From Lewinellaceae bacterium (GTDB lineage Bacteria > Bacteroidota > Bacteroidia > Chitinophagales > Saprospiraceae): a DNA stretch of 64,000 nt. Within the stretch, counting starts at the first letter, position 1. Each line of letters begins with the position of its first letter. Where the stretch lies: NCBI GenBank assembly GCA_016708875.1, contig JADJFA010000011.1, positions 62,001-126,000 on the forward strand, written 5' to 3'. The notes under the pieces were generated by a model. It was not told where the DNA came from, searched no databases, and was given only the letters and a program-made list of their open reading frames with translations. Shown here piece by piece: positions 35,680 to 45,385 of this stretch. The position numbers and the translations under genes are program-made.

Positions 35680-37574
35680 ATGTTCAAAAACACTTTCCTA
35701 CTATTTCTCCTGGCAATGAATATCGCCTCCGAAGTTTCGGCTCAAAACCAAGTACTTACCCCAGAATTGCTCTGGAAAATTGGGCGTGTCGGCCTCGAAT
35801 GTGTATCGCCCGACGGCCAATGGGCGGTTTACGGGGTGCAACGATACGATGTCGCAGCCAATAAAGGCAGCCGCGCGCTTTACACCGTCAACCTCGCCTC
35901 GGGCGAAACGCGGCGGCTCACCGATTTTGAAAAAACCAGCGGCGATGCCGAATTCCATCCGGGCGGCCAGAAGATTGGCTTCCTGATGGATGGACATTTG
36001 TACGAAACCGGCCTAACGGGACTTTCAAGCCCGAGCAAGGTAAGTGACCTGGAAATCAATGGATTCCATTACTCGCCTGACGGGAAACAGATCCTTTTTT
36101 GCAAAGACGTGAAACTGGACAAAACCCCGGGAGAACTGTACCCCGATTTTTCCAAAACCTCTGCAAAGATTGCGGATGGCTTGTTTTACCGCCACTGGAA
36201 AAGCTGGCATGACTACGCTTATAGCAATGTCTTCTTTGTGGGTTTGGCCGATGGGAAGTTCCTTGGTGAGCCAAAAAATATCCAGAACGAACGCTTCGAC
36301 AGCCCGCTTACGCCAGACGGGGGCATGGAACAAATTACCTGGAGCCCTGATGGTCGCTTTATACTATACACCTGCCGCAAACTGAACGGCACGGCAGAGG
36401 CCCAAAGCACCAACTCCGACCTCTATGCATACGAAGTCTCTTCGGGTAAAACCTTGAATTTTACGGAGGATCTGACAGGCTATGACCGCGACCCGGTGTT
36501 TTCGCCCGACGGACATTACCTCGTATGGACAAGCCTTGCCAAGGCTGGCTACGAAGCTGACCGCCCACGCTTGATGATCCTGGATACGCAGACCCAACAG
36601 CGCGACGAGCTCACACTTGGCTGGGCATACGAAGCCAACCACCCCACCTGGGCAGCCGACAGCAAATCGCTTTACTTTTTGAGTTCGGAAAATTTCACCC
36701 AGCAGATTTACCAGATCAATATTTCCGATAAAAAAATACGCCGCATCACCAACGGAACCCACGATTACACCGCCCTTAAACTGGCAGGTAATCAATTGGT
36801 AACGACCCGAATTTCGATGGTGCATCCCGCTGAAATCTTTGTGGTGAATCCGCAAAATGGAGCGGCTACTCAACGTACATTCGTGACAGATGAGGTTTGG
36901 AAAGACCTTGCCAAACCAACCGTGGAGCGCCGCACCGTGAAGACTTTTGACAGCAAAGACATGAATGTGTGGTACATTTTGCCACCCAATTTTGACCCAA
37001 AAAAGAAGTACCCGACGCTGGTGTATTGCCAGGGTGGGCCGCAATCTGCCCTCTCGCAGTTTTTCTCTTATCGCTGGAATATCGCGCGCCACCGATGCTG
37101 CGGCCAAAGAGCCTTTTGTGGATGCATCGCGTATGGGCGCAGTGGGCGCGAGTTTTGGCGGGTACGCGGTGTACTGGCTGGCTGGAAATCACAACAAGCG
37201 ATTTAAAACCTTTATCTCCCACTGTGGACTTTTCAATCTGGAGAGTTTCTATGGCACAACAGAGGAATTGTGGTTTCCGCACCATGATTTCGAAGGCGCC
37301 TATTGGGAAAAGAACACACCAAAAATGTACTTGAATGATAGCCCGCACCGCTTTGTGCAAAACTGGGACACGCCCATTTTGGTGATTCACAACGAATTGG
37401 ACTTTCCGTGTACCCTTTAGCGAAGGGATGCAGGCATTTCAGGCTGCGCAGTTGAAAGGGATACCTTCCCGCTTCCTGAGTTTCCCCGACGAAGGCCATT
37501 GGATGAGCAAACCGCAGAATTCAATGGTGTGGCAAAAGGAGTTTTTTGGGTGGCTGGATAAGTGGCTGAAGTAA
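35680..37574 (+). pseudogene. S9 prolyl oligopeptidase-family peptidase, internally deleted and frameshifted
   Basis: Exported serine peptidase: signal peptide (residues 1-22), beta-propeller with repeated SPDG blades, then the alpha/beta hydrolase domain. The catalytic Ser (VGASFGGYAVYW), Asp (HNELDF) and His (PDEGHWMSKP) are present. After QFFSYRWN (near 37080) the sequence jumps directly to ATDAAAKEPFVD in another frame; about 40-45 residues normally between these segments are missing. A second frame change near 37405 (TTTCCG for TTCCG) precedes FSEGMQAFQAAQ. It is either a true pseudogene or an assembly collapse plus an indel. Confidence 0.8.
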
Positions 37575-37694
37575 TGTCCAATGTCCAACAAGGAATTTCC
37601 AATGTCCAAATTAGTGATGCGCTCGGGATGCGAAGGCAAGGCTCAGCCTTTACAATTTTGATGCATCTAGAATAATTCAAAACCAATTTTTCTC

Positions 37695-38657
37695 ATGCGC
37701 CTCCTGATTTTACATTTTGCATTTTACATTTTGCATTTTGCGGTTTCTTCTCCCTTGAAAGCTCAGCCGCAGGAGGCTCAAGTAGGTTTTTACCTGATGA
37801 ACCTCTACGGCCTGAACATGGATGAACATTCGTTCTATGCCGATTTTTATGTCTGGTTCAAGTGGCGTGGAGATATTGACCCCACCAATATTGAATTTGT
37901 CAATTCGATTGAAAAATGGAGCATGGCCACTGCTGGGTTTGATGGCGATAGCACGCCTGTGGTATTGAAAGACGGTACGAAATACAAGATATTCCGAAAA
38001 GAAGGCCGCTTTTTTCACGCCTTTTCGCTCAACCGATTCCCGCTAGATAAACACACGCTCGATATTCAAATTGAAAACCCGGAATATCCCTCCGACTCGC
38101 TCCTGTATGTTCCCGATACAAATGCCGCGATCATTCGCAGCACCCTCAATCTTGTTGGTTGGGAAACGCGCAACTGCCAGCTAGCCACCCGGGTACACGA
38201 CTATGGCTCCAATTTTGGCAACCCCGAAGAGAACGCCCAACGATACAGCAACCTGAGTTTCAACATCACCCTCGCCCGCCCTTTCAGTTATTTTTTGCTG
38301 AAAATGCTGCTGCCGCTCTTGGTGGTAATGCTCGTCGGAATTGGCGCTTTATTGTTGCACCCAAAACACATTGATACGCGCTCGTCCTTGCCCATCGGTG
38401 CGCTGCTAACGGCCGTATTTCTGCAACAATCGTACAGCAATGCGCTGCCTGACACTGGTTACATGGTGCTGATGGATAAAATTTACCTGCTGAGTTATCT
38501 GCTCATTTCACTGGTATTGTTGCAAATCATACGCTCAGGAAATGTAACTGCGAAAGAAAAGGTAGGTGCAAAAGCCATCGTTCGACGGGAACGGCGCCTG
38601 GCTGCGATTTACCTGGCGGTTTTTGTGCTGGGAGTGGTGGTTCTGAGCCTTGTTTGA
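37695..38657 (+). CDS. Pentameric ligand-gated ion channel homologue
   Basis: A 320-residue protein with the prokaryotic Cys-loop-receptor plan. Signal peptide (1-24); extracellular beta-sandwich domain with VWFKWRGD and the conserved turn FPLDKHTLDIQIE, which lacks the Cys pair as in bacterial members; TM1 (about 197-218); pore helix TM2 (SSLPIGALLTAVFLQQSY, about 228-246); TM3 (about 258-278) and TM4 at the C-terminus. GLIC- and ELIC-like channels open to protons or amines; the ligand here is unknown. The signal-peptide codons are made of the repeat word ATTTTACATTTTGC. Confidence 0.85.
   Translation: MRLLILHFAFYILHFAVSSPLKAQPQEAQVGFYLMNLYGLNMDEHSFYADFYVWFKWRGDIDPTNIEFVNSIEKWSMATAGFDGDSTPVVLKDGTKYKIFRKEGRFFHAFSLNRFPLDKHTLDIQIENPEYPSDSLLYVPDTNAAIIRSTLNLVGWETRNCQLATRVHDYGSNFGNPEENAQRYSNLSFNITLARPFSYFLLKMLLPLLVVMLVGIGALLLHPKHIDTRSSLPIGALLTAVFLQQSYSNALPDTGYMVLMDKIYLLSYLLISLVLLQIIRSGNVTAKEKVGAKAIVRRERRLAAIYLAVFVLGVVVLSLV
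37707..37743. repeat. ATTTTACATTTTGC word repeat encoding a signal peptide
   Basis: Two and a half iterations of the 14-base word, read in frame as LHFAFYILHFA, the hydrophobic core of the channel's signal peptide. The same words occur non-coding at 4655-4710. Confidence 0.7.
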
Positions 38658-38750
38658 TTGATTCGATTGGTGGGATTGGAACGATTGATTCGATTGCTAC
38701 GATTGAGTGCAGATAATCGAATCAATCCCACCAATCGAAAAATCGAAAAA
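38655..38750. repeat. Inverted repeat of GATTCGATT words
   Basis: CGATTGGTGGGATTG (38664-38678) pairs with CAATCCCACCAATCG (38723-38737), with further imperfect pairing of GATTGATTCGATTG words outside. Between convergent channel and acyltransferase genes. Related words at 23370-23420. Confidence 0.8.
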
Positions 38751-38754
38751 TCTC

Positions 38755-40347
38755 TTATTTCTCCTGTTGCAACACCTCTATCGTACTGGCGGGCAATTCT
38801 GCAATGTCCAAAATCATCAGGCCATCCAGGCAATTTGAAAAATTTGGATCCACGTTGAACGCGATAAACCTGGCATTCTGCCTAAGGTATTGTCGGAAAA
38901 GTACTGGCACTTTGAAGTGTGCAGGCTCGATGGTTTCAATCAGGCTTTCCAGCGCTTCAAATTCCCCACGCAGATTTTCAGCCAAAAGCCGCGTATCTAC
39001 CGATTTTATTTTGGGTCGAAAAGCTTTGCGCGGCGCCACCAGGGCGGCGCGTTTTTTATCGAAAAAGAACCGCCGCACAAACTCCACGATGATGCCTTTC
39101 GAAGCCTCCGAATAGTCTTTGCTGATACTCACCGGACCTAATAAATACTGATATTCAGGGTGTGTGAGCAAAAAATGGAGAATGCCCTTCCAAAGCAAAA
39201 ACAGGGGCAGGCGATGTCGCTGATATTCGGCAGTAACGTAGGTGCGGCCTAATTCCACGGACTTTTGCAGGATAGGAAAGAATCCCGGCTTCATCTTGAA
39301 AAGCGAGTTGGTATAGAAACCATTCACACCAAAACGCTCAAAAATTCGGTCGCCAAGCCCAAGCCGGTAACCGCCAGCGATTTGCTTTTTATCTCGATCC
39401 CAAATGATGAGTTGGAGGTAATAAAGATCGTGCTCGTCCATGTCACGTGCTTTACCGGTGCCTTCCCCGGCGGCGCGAAAAGTCAGTTCGCGCAATCGGC
39501 CAATTTCAAGCATGGTATGCGGCAAAGCGGAGAATGGCGCCACGAGCACATCGAATTGCCCGCGCTCTGCCACCTTGTGTTCGGCAGGTAATGCCGCGAT
39601 TTCCTGTGCAACCAATTGAGGATCAATGGGGTCAGCAATCTGTTCCGGTGCTATTGCTTTTCGCTTTTTGCCAGTGAAAAGTTCGGGATGCACATCGAAA
39701 GACGAGCCGAGGGAAAATATTTTTGCCTGGAGGAATTTGCCCCAAAGTCGGTTTTTACCCAGCGTGGCAATGTCATCCGGAGGGATTGCGGTACCAACAC
39801 GAACGCTGATATGCACAGGCCCGGCGGTAAAATGAAACGGAAGACCCGGGATGGCTTTACGCAAAATTCCCCCAGGCATTCGTTCTGCCTGAAGGTGAAC
39901 CGGGATAACAGACTGACCGGATTTGCGGATTTGTCGAAGGGTTTCGGTCCGGAGCAGGTTTTTACCCAAATGGCTCAGAGGGTTGTCTGAAAAGTCAAGT
40001 GAGAGGGCGACCACATCGCCTTTTCGTACGCGGCGAGCGAGGCGTTTAGCAAAATTTAGACGCAAGAGCCTGTCTTCCAAACTTTTGCGCGAGGGGCGGA
40101 GAATATAGGGCCTAAGGGATTTCGGCGGATTTGTTGGATAGGGATGAAGCAATCGGACGTTTTCAAAATGCTCGGCCAGTAAGGCAATGAGCACCCATTC
40201 ATCCAAACCGGGCAGCAGTTGATTGCAAACAAACACAGCGCCTGCCGGTGTTTTCCCCAGGAGTTTTTTGTCAAAATCAGCGACTTCGAGGGTGACCTTA
40301 GCTTTGGCTAACTTGCCTTGCGCGAGCGAGAGTAGTTCGGAGTTCAT
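38755..40347 (-). CDS. OlsF-like bifunctional acyltransferase (aminolipid synthesis)
   Basis: A 530-residue protein joining an N-terminal PlsC/OlsA-like acyltransferase domain (about 1-250) and a C-terminal OlsB/hemolysin-like GNAT domain (about 270-520; YYLQLIIWDRDKKQIAGGYR, then GPVSISKDYSEASKGIIVEF). This fusion is the plan of OlsF, which makes ornithine-type lipids in some Bacteroidota. The N-terminal active-site motif reads CNQLLPGLDE where NHPxGGLDG is usual, so the His is replaced by Gln and O-acylation may be lost or changed. Amino-acid headgroup unknown. Alternative: a purely structural first domain. Confidence 0.75.
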   Translation of the reverse strand: MNSELLSLAQGKLAKAKVTLEVADFDKKLLGKTPAGAVFVCNQLLPGLDEWVLIALLAEHFENVRLLHPYPTNPPKSLRPYILRPSRKSLEDRLLRLNFAKRLARRVRKGDVVALSLDFSDNPLSHLGKNLLRTETLRQIRKSGQSVIPVHLQAERMPGGILRKAIPGLPFHFTAGPVHISVRVGTAIPPDDIATLGKNRLWGKFLQAKIFSLGSSFDVHPELFTGKKRKAIAPEQIADPIDPQLVAQEIAALPAEHKVAERGQFDVLVAPFSALPHTMLEIGRLRELTFRAAGEGTGKARDMDEHDLYYLQLIIWDRDKKQIAGGYRLGLGDRIFERFGVNGFYTNSLFKMKPGFFPILQKSVELGRTYVTAEYQRHRLPLFLLWKGILHFLLTHPEYQYLLGPVSISKDYSEASKGIIVEFVRRFFFDKKRAALVAPRKAFRPKIKSVDTRLLAENLRGEFEALESLIETIEPAHFKVPVLFRQYLRQNARFIAFNVDPNFSNCLDGLMILDIAELPASTIEVLQQEK

Positions 40348-40377
40348 GTAGTTGGAAATTGGAACGGTAAGCTCATT

Positions 40378-41001
40378 TCATCTCCCCACCAAATGCACTA
40401 GCCCATCCACAATAAATTGCACCCCGATGGCAATTACAATGAAGCCCATGATACGCGCGATGGCGTTCAAGCCTCCTGCGCCAAAAACCTTGAACAGAAA
40501 AGGTGCAATCCGAAGGCATCCCCACACCAGCACAGCTACGGCCACAATAGCAGCTATGATTTGCCAGCGTTCATTCCAGGAAGTATGCTGATTGTACTGC
40601 GTTATGAGGTATGAAATGGAACCTGGCCCGGAGAGCATCGGCATGGCCATGGGCGAAAAAGCGATGTCTTGTTTGTGCTCCATCGTTTCCTTTTCCACGT
40701 CCTTGTCGTAACCCCTTCGTTTAGAAATTCGTCCTGAAAGAAGGGCAAAGCCACTGATAAGCAAAGTCATGCCGCCCGCGATGCGCAGCGCATGGATGGT
40801 GAGTCCGAAAAACGACAGGATGTAATTGCCTGCAATGAAAAAGCAAAAGAGGATCAACAAAAAATAGAAGCTCGTTTGCAGGGCAATTTTGTTGCGTTCC
40901 GGGCGCGGGCGGTCACTTGTGAGTGCCACATAAACGGGTATTGCCCCAGGAGGGTCAACGATGGAAAAAAGCGCGAAAAGGGTGGCGAGGAAGAAATCCA
41001 T
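40378..41001 (-). CDS. MarC-family integral membrane protein
   Basis: A 207-residue, six-helix protein. The MarC signature is FALFSIVDPPGAIPVYVALT at the start, with ALRIAGGMTLLISGFALLSG and PMAMPMLSGPGSIS later. Function of the family is unsettled despite the old link to multiple antibiotic resistance. It is 30 bases upstream of the acyltransferase gene on the same strand, so the two may be co-transcribed. Confidence 0.88.
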   Translation of the reverse strand: MDFFLATLFALFSIVDPPGAIPVYVALTSDRPRPERNKIALQTSFYFLLILFCFFIAGNYILSFFGLTIHALRIAGGMTLLISGFALLSGRISKRRGYDKDVEKETMEHKQDIAFSPMAMPMLSGPGSISYLITQYNQHTSWNERWQIIAAIVAVAVLVWGCLRIAPFLFKVFGAGGLNAIARIMGFIVIAIGVQFIVDGLVHLVGR

Positions 41002-41015
41002 ACTTTAATAGTATC

Positions 41016-41100
41016 AAGTAACAAGTAAAAAGTTGAAAGTTACAAGTAACAAGTTTCAAGAAACGTGTACTTGTAACTTTCAACTTTTTACTTGTTACTT
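41016..41100. repeat. Perfect 33-bp-arm inverted repeat of AAGTAACAAGT words
   Basis: AAGTAACAAGTAAAAAGTTG continuing to 41048, exact complement at 41068-41100. It fills the space between the co-directional nuclease-fold gene and marC, ending one base before the stop of the former. Confidence 0.9.
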
Positions 41101-41101
41101 G

Positions 41102-42166
41102 TTATTTCTTTTTCAAAAAATACAAGTACACAGGCAAGTGGTCGCTGTATCCATTGATAAAAATATCACCTACAAAAGTGCGGAATGGATACCCACGAAA
41201 AGCGCCTTCGGTTTGCAGGAGCCAGGGCTGACGGAAAACATGCGCCTTATAGAGTTGCCAGCCTCCGGTTGCCTTGTTTACGAGGCCTTTGGACACGATC
41301 ATTTGATCGAACAAATTCCAGGAATCCTTGTATGCCAAAGAGCCATTTCCCTCTTTGTAAATGGTATACATTGGATTGTACAGCTCGCTCTCTTTGAGAT
41401 TGTCGGCACTGCGGCGAGCCTTCAGTACCTGGGTTAGGCTTTTGTTATCCGGGTCGTCGTTCAAGTCGCCCATGAGCACGATTTTTGCATCTGGATCAAC
41501 GGTTTGTATGCTGTCTGCCAGGTGTTTACAAACCGCCGCCGCCGCCGCGCGCATCCAACCAGAACCAGCCTCACCTCCCCGGCGAGAAGGCCAGTGCCCT
41601 ACCATGATGTGAAGGGGATCACCATCGAATTTGCCCGCTACGTACAAGATGTCGCGTGTAAAATCTACCACTCCCGTCTTCGGATCTTTGAGTGGAACAG
41701 GCGCCGAAAGGCTTCCCAAAACCTGGAAATACTTCGGCTGATATAACAATCCCACATCAATGCCTCGCTCATCAGGAGAGTCGTAATGTACAATTTGATA
41801 ATTGCGCTCCTTTAAATCCGGTTGTGCAACGAGGTCTTCCAGCACTTTGCGGTTTTCGATTTCTGCCACGCCGAGTACCGCCACGCCGTCGGGGCTGAGC
41901 TCGGTAGCCAATTGGCTGATAACTTTAGACATGTTGGCCTGCTTAGACAAATATTTAGCAGTGTTCCACATCAGGCGGCCGTTCGGCAAAAAATCCACAT
42001 CGTTCGTGGTGGGAGAATCAATGGTGTCAAACAAGTTTTCCAAATTGTAAAACCCGATAGAAGCCACTTTGTAATCATTGCCGGGCTGAGCCGATACCAA
42101 TTTGGGGGCACATAAAAATGTAAGCAGCACCAATGCGTGCAGCAGCAAAAGGGTAATTTTATTCAT
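41102..42166 (-). CDS. Secreted endonuclease/exonuclease/phosphatase-fold protein
   Basis: A 354-residue exported protein with signal peptide (MNKITLLLLHALVLLTFLCA, ending VSAQ). EEP-fold motifs in order: IGFYNLENLFDT (Asn/metal), VLGVAEIENRKVL (catalytic Glu), VGHWPSRRGG, LMGDLNDDPDN and NGYSDHLPVYLYF (Asp-His). Probably a secreted nuclease or phosphodiesterase. ATG 42166 places the signal peptide at the very N-terminus; 42178 is four codons longer. Confidence 0.87.
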   Translation of the reverse strand: MNKITLLLLHALVLLTFLCAPKLVSAQPGNDYKVASIGFYNLENLFDTIDSPTTNDVDFLPNGRLMWNTAKYLSKQANMSKVISQLATELSPDGVAVLGVAEIENRKVLEDLVAQPDLKERNYQIVHYDSPDERGIDVGLLYQPKYFQVLGSLSAPVPLKDPKTGVVDFTRDILYVAGKFDGDPLHIMVGHWPSRRGGEAGSGWMRAAAAAVCKHLADSIQTVDPDAKIVLMGDLNDDPDNKSLTQVLKARRSADNLKESELYNPMYTIYKEGNGSLAYKDSWNLFDQMIVSKGLVNKATGGWQLYKAHVFRQPWLLQTEGAFRGYPFRTFVGDIFINGYSDHLPVYLYFLKKK

Positions 42167-42239
42167 GGAAAAATTCAATTTTTAGTGACAAAGGAACACC
42201 TTTTTTAAAGTGTTGCCACTTGAAATTATGGTAATTTTT

Positions 42240-42356
42240 ATCCACCGCCTCGTGCCCAAAAAAGTGTGGCACACCTCGCCAGCCCTGATGATTATTAACA
42301 CTCGAATTAGGTGTGCCACACTTCTATAAACACGCTCATCCACCGCCTCGTGGCCC
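42240..42356. repeat. Inverted repeat framed by a direct repeat at the porin 3' end
   Basis: AAGTGTGGCACACCT (42261-42275) and AGGTGTGCCACACTT (42309-42323) are perfect inverted repeats. The block is framed by ATCCACCGCCTCGTG-CCC (from 42240) and ATCCACCGCCTCGTGGCCC (from 42339), the latter being the last codons and stop of the porin. It looks like a small insertion with target duplication. Confidence 0.6.
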
Positions 42357-44410
42357 GATGGGTCTTGAAGAAGGGATGGGGCTAAGTCCATCAGTGGTAT
42401 TTGGCGTTTCGGACTCGTCGCGTTGATTGCCGTCCATAAAACGCCATGCAATGCCAAAGCGCAATGCACCAAAAGGCTGCGGATAGCGAGCAGTTTGGTA
42501 AAAAACCTTTGTTTTGTCCCATGTAGTGGCCAAGTTTTCATAGCGGATAAATCCCCGGAAAGACTGCACCTTAAAGGCTGCAAATAGGTCAATCCATGGG
42601 TAAGGCTGTTGCGTCAAGGAGTCTTGTAAGTGGAATTGCCAGGAGAGCGGGTGGTATCCATCCGGACGGAAATCGCTGTTGATACGGAAGTCCACGCCGG
42701 CATTCAGTAACATCCGTTTTTTAAACACTTTTCCTGAAAAGTAAAGACTGTTTTTGGAAAACCATTTCGGCAAACGCAGCACCTCGTCACGGTTTGCTTG
42801 TTGCAGCGCAACGGTATTGTCAAAGCGGAGGCTCCCCACTTAATATTCTCACGCACAAGGAGTTGGGTAACCTGAAGCGGTGTCGTGGTTTGCGCGGCCA
42901 CCCCATTTTGATCAAAATACAGGTAGTTGTTCACCACATGGGCACGGGCGGTTGCTTCAAGCCCGATCAGCGGCAAAGCATAGGTTGCGGAGAGTGTGTT
43001 CTCCAGGGGCTTGGCAAAATCATTGTCCCAAATTTGTCGCTTACTCACGTAAAATTGGTCAAAAAGCAGTGCTGGCGGCCGGATTTGACTGAGCAGGCTG
43101 GCCCGAAATTGCCCGGCTTTCCCAAGCCCCAGTGTAAGATCGCCCTGCAATTGATATTCGCCGATATTGTCCAAAACACCCAGTGCACCCTGCGCCGTGA
43201 AGGCAAATTTTTCAGATGGCGTGAGTGCCAGATTTCCCGTTAGGAACAAATTGGAAACCTTGAATTTGCGGGGTTCCTGATTGACTTTAAAATACGAGTG
43301 TGCTATCCCGACGGCCAATAAATCTGAAGGCCGACCGCTCACTTTTGTCTTGAAAGTATTGAGCGTGACTGCGTTGTCAATCCTGTTTACTTCGACAAAA
43401 TGCCGAATTCCCCGCAAATCCACTAAAAAAACAGGGTCGAAAAAGGGTGCATCTGCGCCCAGGCCATCTGTACCAGTCCCTTGGTCCGCAAACTTGTATT
43501 GCTGCTGGTTCCAGGCAAAAGTGTGGGTAGCGCGGAGGGCGCGTTTGCCTTGTCCGCTTTTGCCGATCAGGCGCAGATGTTGGGTAAAGTGGAGCGATTG
43601 GTCGTCGAGCCGGGTGTACGCGGCCTCGCGGGGCAGCCGGATTTCTGCTGCGATTGGACCTGCAAATTCGCCACTTCCAAAAACAGTGTCAGACACGATG
43701 CCTCCGTTTTCCTGTTGGCGAATGACATTACGCGTGAAAATCAGAAAACCGTCGTAGCGTTTTCCCACGGGCAACCAAATTCCCATGTTGAGGGCATTGT
43801 GTTTGTCGCGCTGGTGACGGTATTGGCCAAGGTTATTGAGGGTGCGGTATTCGAGCGAAAAATTCGCTCCGCCCTCGAAAGTACGGGCAAAGCGGGCGCT
43901 CAGGTTGGTTTCAAATTGATTCCTCCCCTGTGAAAAAGAGGCATCACTGAAAGTGCGGACATTGCGGTAAAAACCCAATTGCTCCGGTCGAAGCATGTAC
44001 AAATCGAACGAGCGAACGCCCACACTAAATCCTCTAAGCGGCTGATTTTCAAACAATAAAGGCCGTGCTGCCGATCCTAAGTTGCCGAGGGTCCCCCAGT
44101 CAATATCGTGCCTCCGGGAAGGGTCGTACATTCTGAAATCCCGGTCGGGAAGTGTATCTCCGGCAGGGGAACTCCGCTCAGGCGAAAGCGCAAAGGTGAC
44201 AAACAGTGGCTCATCGGGCTGCGGGGCAGGGCGGGGAGCTGGGCTTGCTGGCTCTTGGGCGGATAATGAAACAGGAAAACAGGAAAACAGGAAAATGTAA
44301 AATGTAAAACCAAACAACCATAGGGGTGCGAATGCACGGAGCAATTGAAACTCGGGTCTCTGCGCCTCTGCGCCTCTGCGGTTTATTTTGCAACTTGATT
44401 TGCTGTTCAT
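42336..44410 (-). CDS. Porin_10-like outer-membrane barrel, frameshifted
   Basis: About 690 residues. Signal peptide region (about 25-52) with a Pro-rich linker, then RDFRMYDPSRRHDIDWGTLG and SFSQGRNQFETNLSARFART, typical of Bacteroidota putative porins, and many amphipathic strands. The frame is lost near 42838: minus-strand AAGTGGGGAGCC needs one more G to read NIKWGSLRFDNTVALQQ, continuing to a stop at 42336. Codons for residues 7-15 (RRGAEAQR) and the signal core (FYIFLFSCFP) are built of repeat words, so the true start is uncertain. Confidence 0.78.
44269..44381. repeat. ACAGGAAA and CTCTGCGC word repeats in the porin 5' end
   Basis: Three AACAGGAAA words followed by AATGTAAA words (44269-44311), and three CTCTGCGC words (44357-44381). 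Both are in frame with the porin signal region. ACAGGAAAACAGGAAAA also occurs at 2580-2598 outside genes. Confidence 0.7.
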
Positions 44411-44587
44411 TTTCCCAAAACGACTGTGATGCCGAAACGTTGCCCCAAATTATTGACTGATGTGTATAGAACACCGAAACTGCTGATACCACCGATACCG
44501 CCGAAAAAATCCGGAACGTTTCTTTTATGCTTTCTGCCAAAACCTTCGGCGGTGTCGGCAATTTTCGGTGTTCTCGTTATGCCCAAA

Positions 44588-45385
44588 TTATTGAATCAAC
44601 GCAGGGTTCATGCCCATCGTCGAGAAGCCGCCGTCGTGGTAAAGGTTCTGCATCGTAACGTAGCGCGTGTAATCACTGAAAAGCGCAACGCAATAGTTGG
44701 CACAGTCCTCCGCGGGGGCGTTACCGAGCGACGACATCTTGTCGGCATAATTGAAAAAGTCGTGGAACCCTTTCACTCCCTGACCAGCAGTGGTCATGGT
44801 GGGCGATTGACTAAGGGTGTTCACCCGCACATGTTTGGCAGTACCAAGGTGATAACCGAAAGAACGGGCAAACGACTCGAGCAATGCCTTTGATTCTGCC
44901 ATTTCGGAGTAATCAGGAAATACCCGTTGTGCGGCGATATAACTGAGCGCGAGGATGCTGCCCCAGTCGTTGATTGCGTCGAGTTTCCAGATGGTCTGCA
45001 TCATTTTATGGAACGAAATGGCGCTCACATCAAAAGTCTTCTGCATCCACTCATGGTTGAGGTCTGTGTAGGGCTTGCCTTTGCGGACGTTGACCGACAT
45101 CCCGATGGAGTGCAGTACAAAATCCACCTTTCCACCAAAATGGTCCATAGATTTGGTGAAAAGGTTTTCCAGTTCTTCCAATGAAGTAGCGTCGGCGCCA
45201 ATGACAGGAGCCTTGCATTTTTCGGCGAGGGCATTGATTTCGCCCATGCGCATGGCCACGGGGGCATTGGTGAGTACGATTTGTGCGCCTTCTGCTACGC
45301 AGCGTTCGGCCACTTTCCAGGCGATGCTTTCGCTGTTGAGCGCGCCAGAGATGATTCCTTTTTTGCCAGAGAGGATGTTGGACAT
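44588..45385 (-). CDS. fabI: Enoyl-[acyl-carrier-protein] reductase (NADH)
   Basis: Last reductive step of each fatty acid elongation cycle. A 265-residue SDR protein starting MSNILSGKKGIISGALNSES with the FabI-type cofactor loop (GALNSESIAW), LHSIGMSVNV, and the Tyr-x6-Lys pair YSEMAESK near 156-163. ATG 45385 is chosen by alignment to the family; the frame extends upstream through repeat-like spacer. Its own promoter word lies 52 bases upstream. Confidence 0.95.
   Translation of the reverse strand: MSNILSGKKGIISGALNSESIAWKVAERCVAEGAQIVLTNAPVAMRMGEINALAEKCKAPVIGADATSLEELENLFTKSMDHFGGKVDFVLHSIGMSVNVRKGKPYTDLNHEWMQKTFDVSAISFHKMMQTIWKLDAINDWGSILALSYIAAQRVFPDYSEMAESKALLESFARSFGYHLGTAKHVRVNTLSQSPTMTTAGQGVKGFHDFFNYADKMSSLGNAPAEDCANYCVALFSDYTRYVTMQNLYHDGGFSTMGMNPALIQ

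Noticed and set aside
42182..42592. Second frame over the porin 3' end
   Set aside because: Shadow of the porin reading frame; the porin frame carries the aromatic strand pattern.
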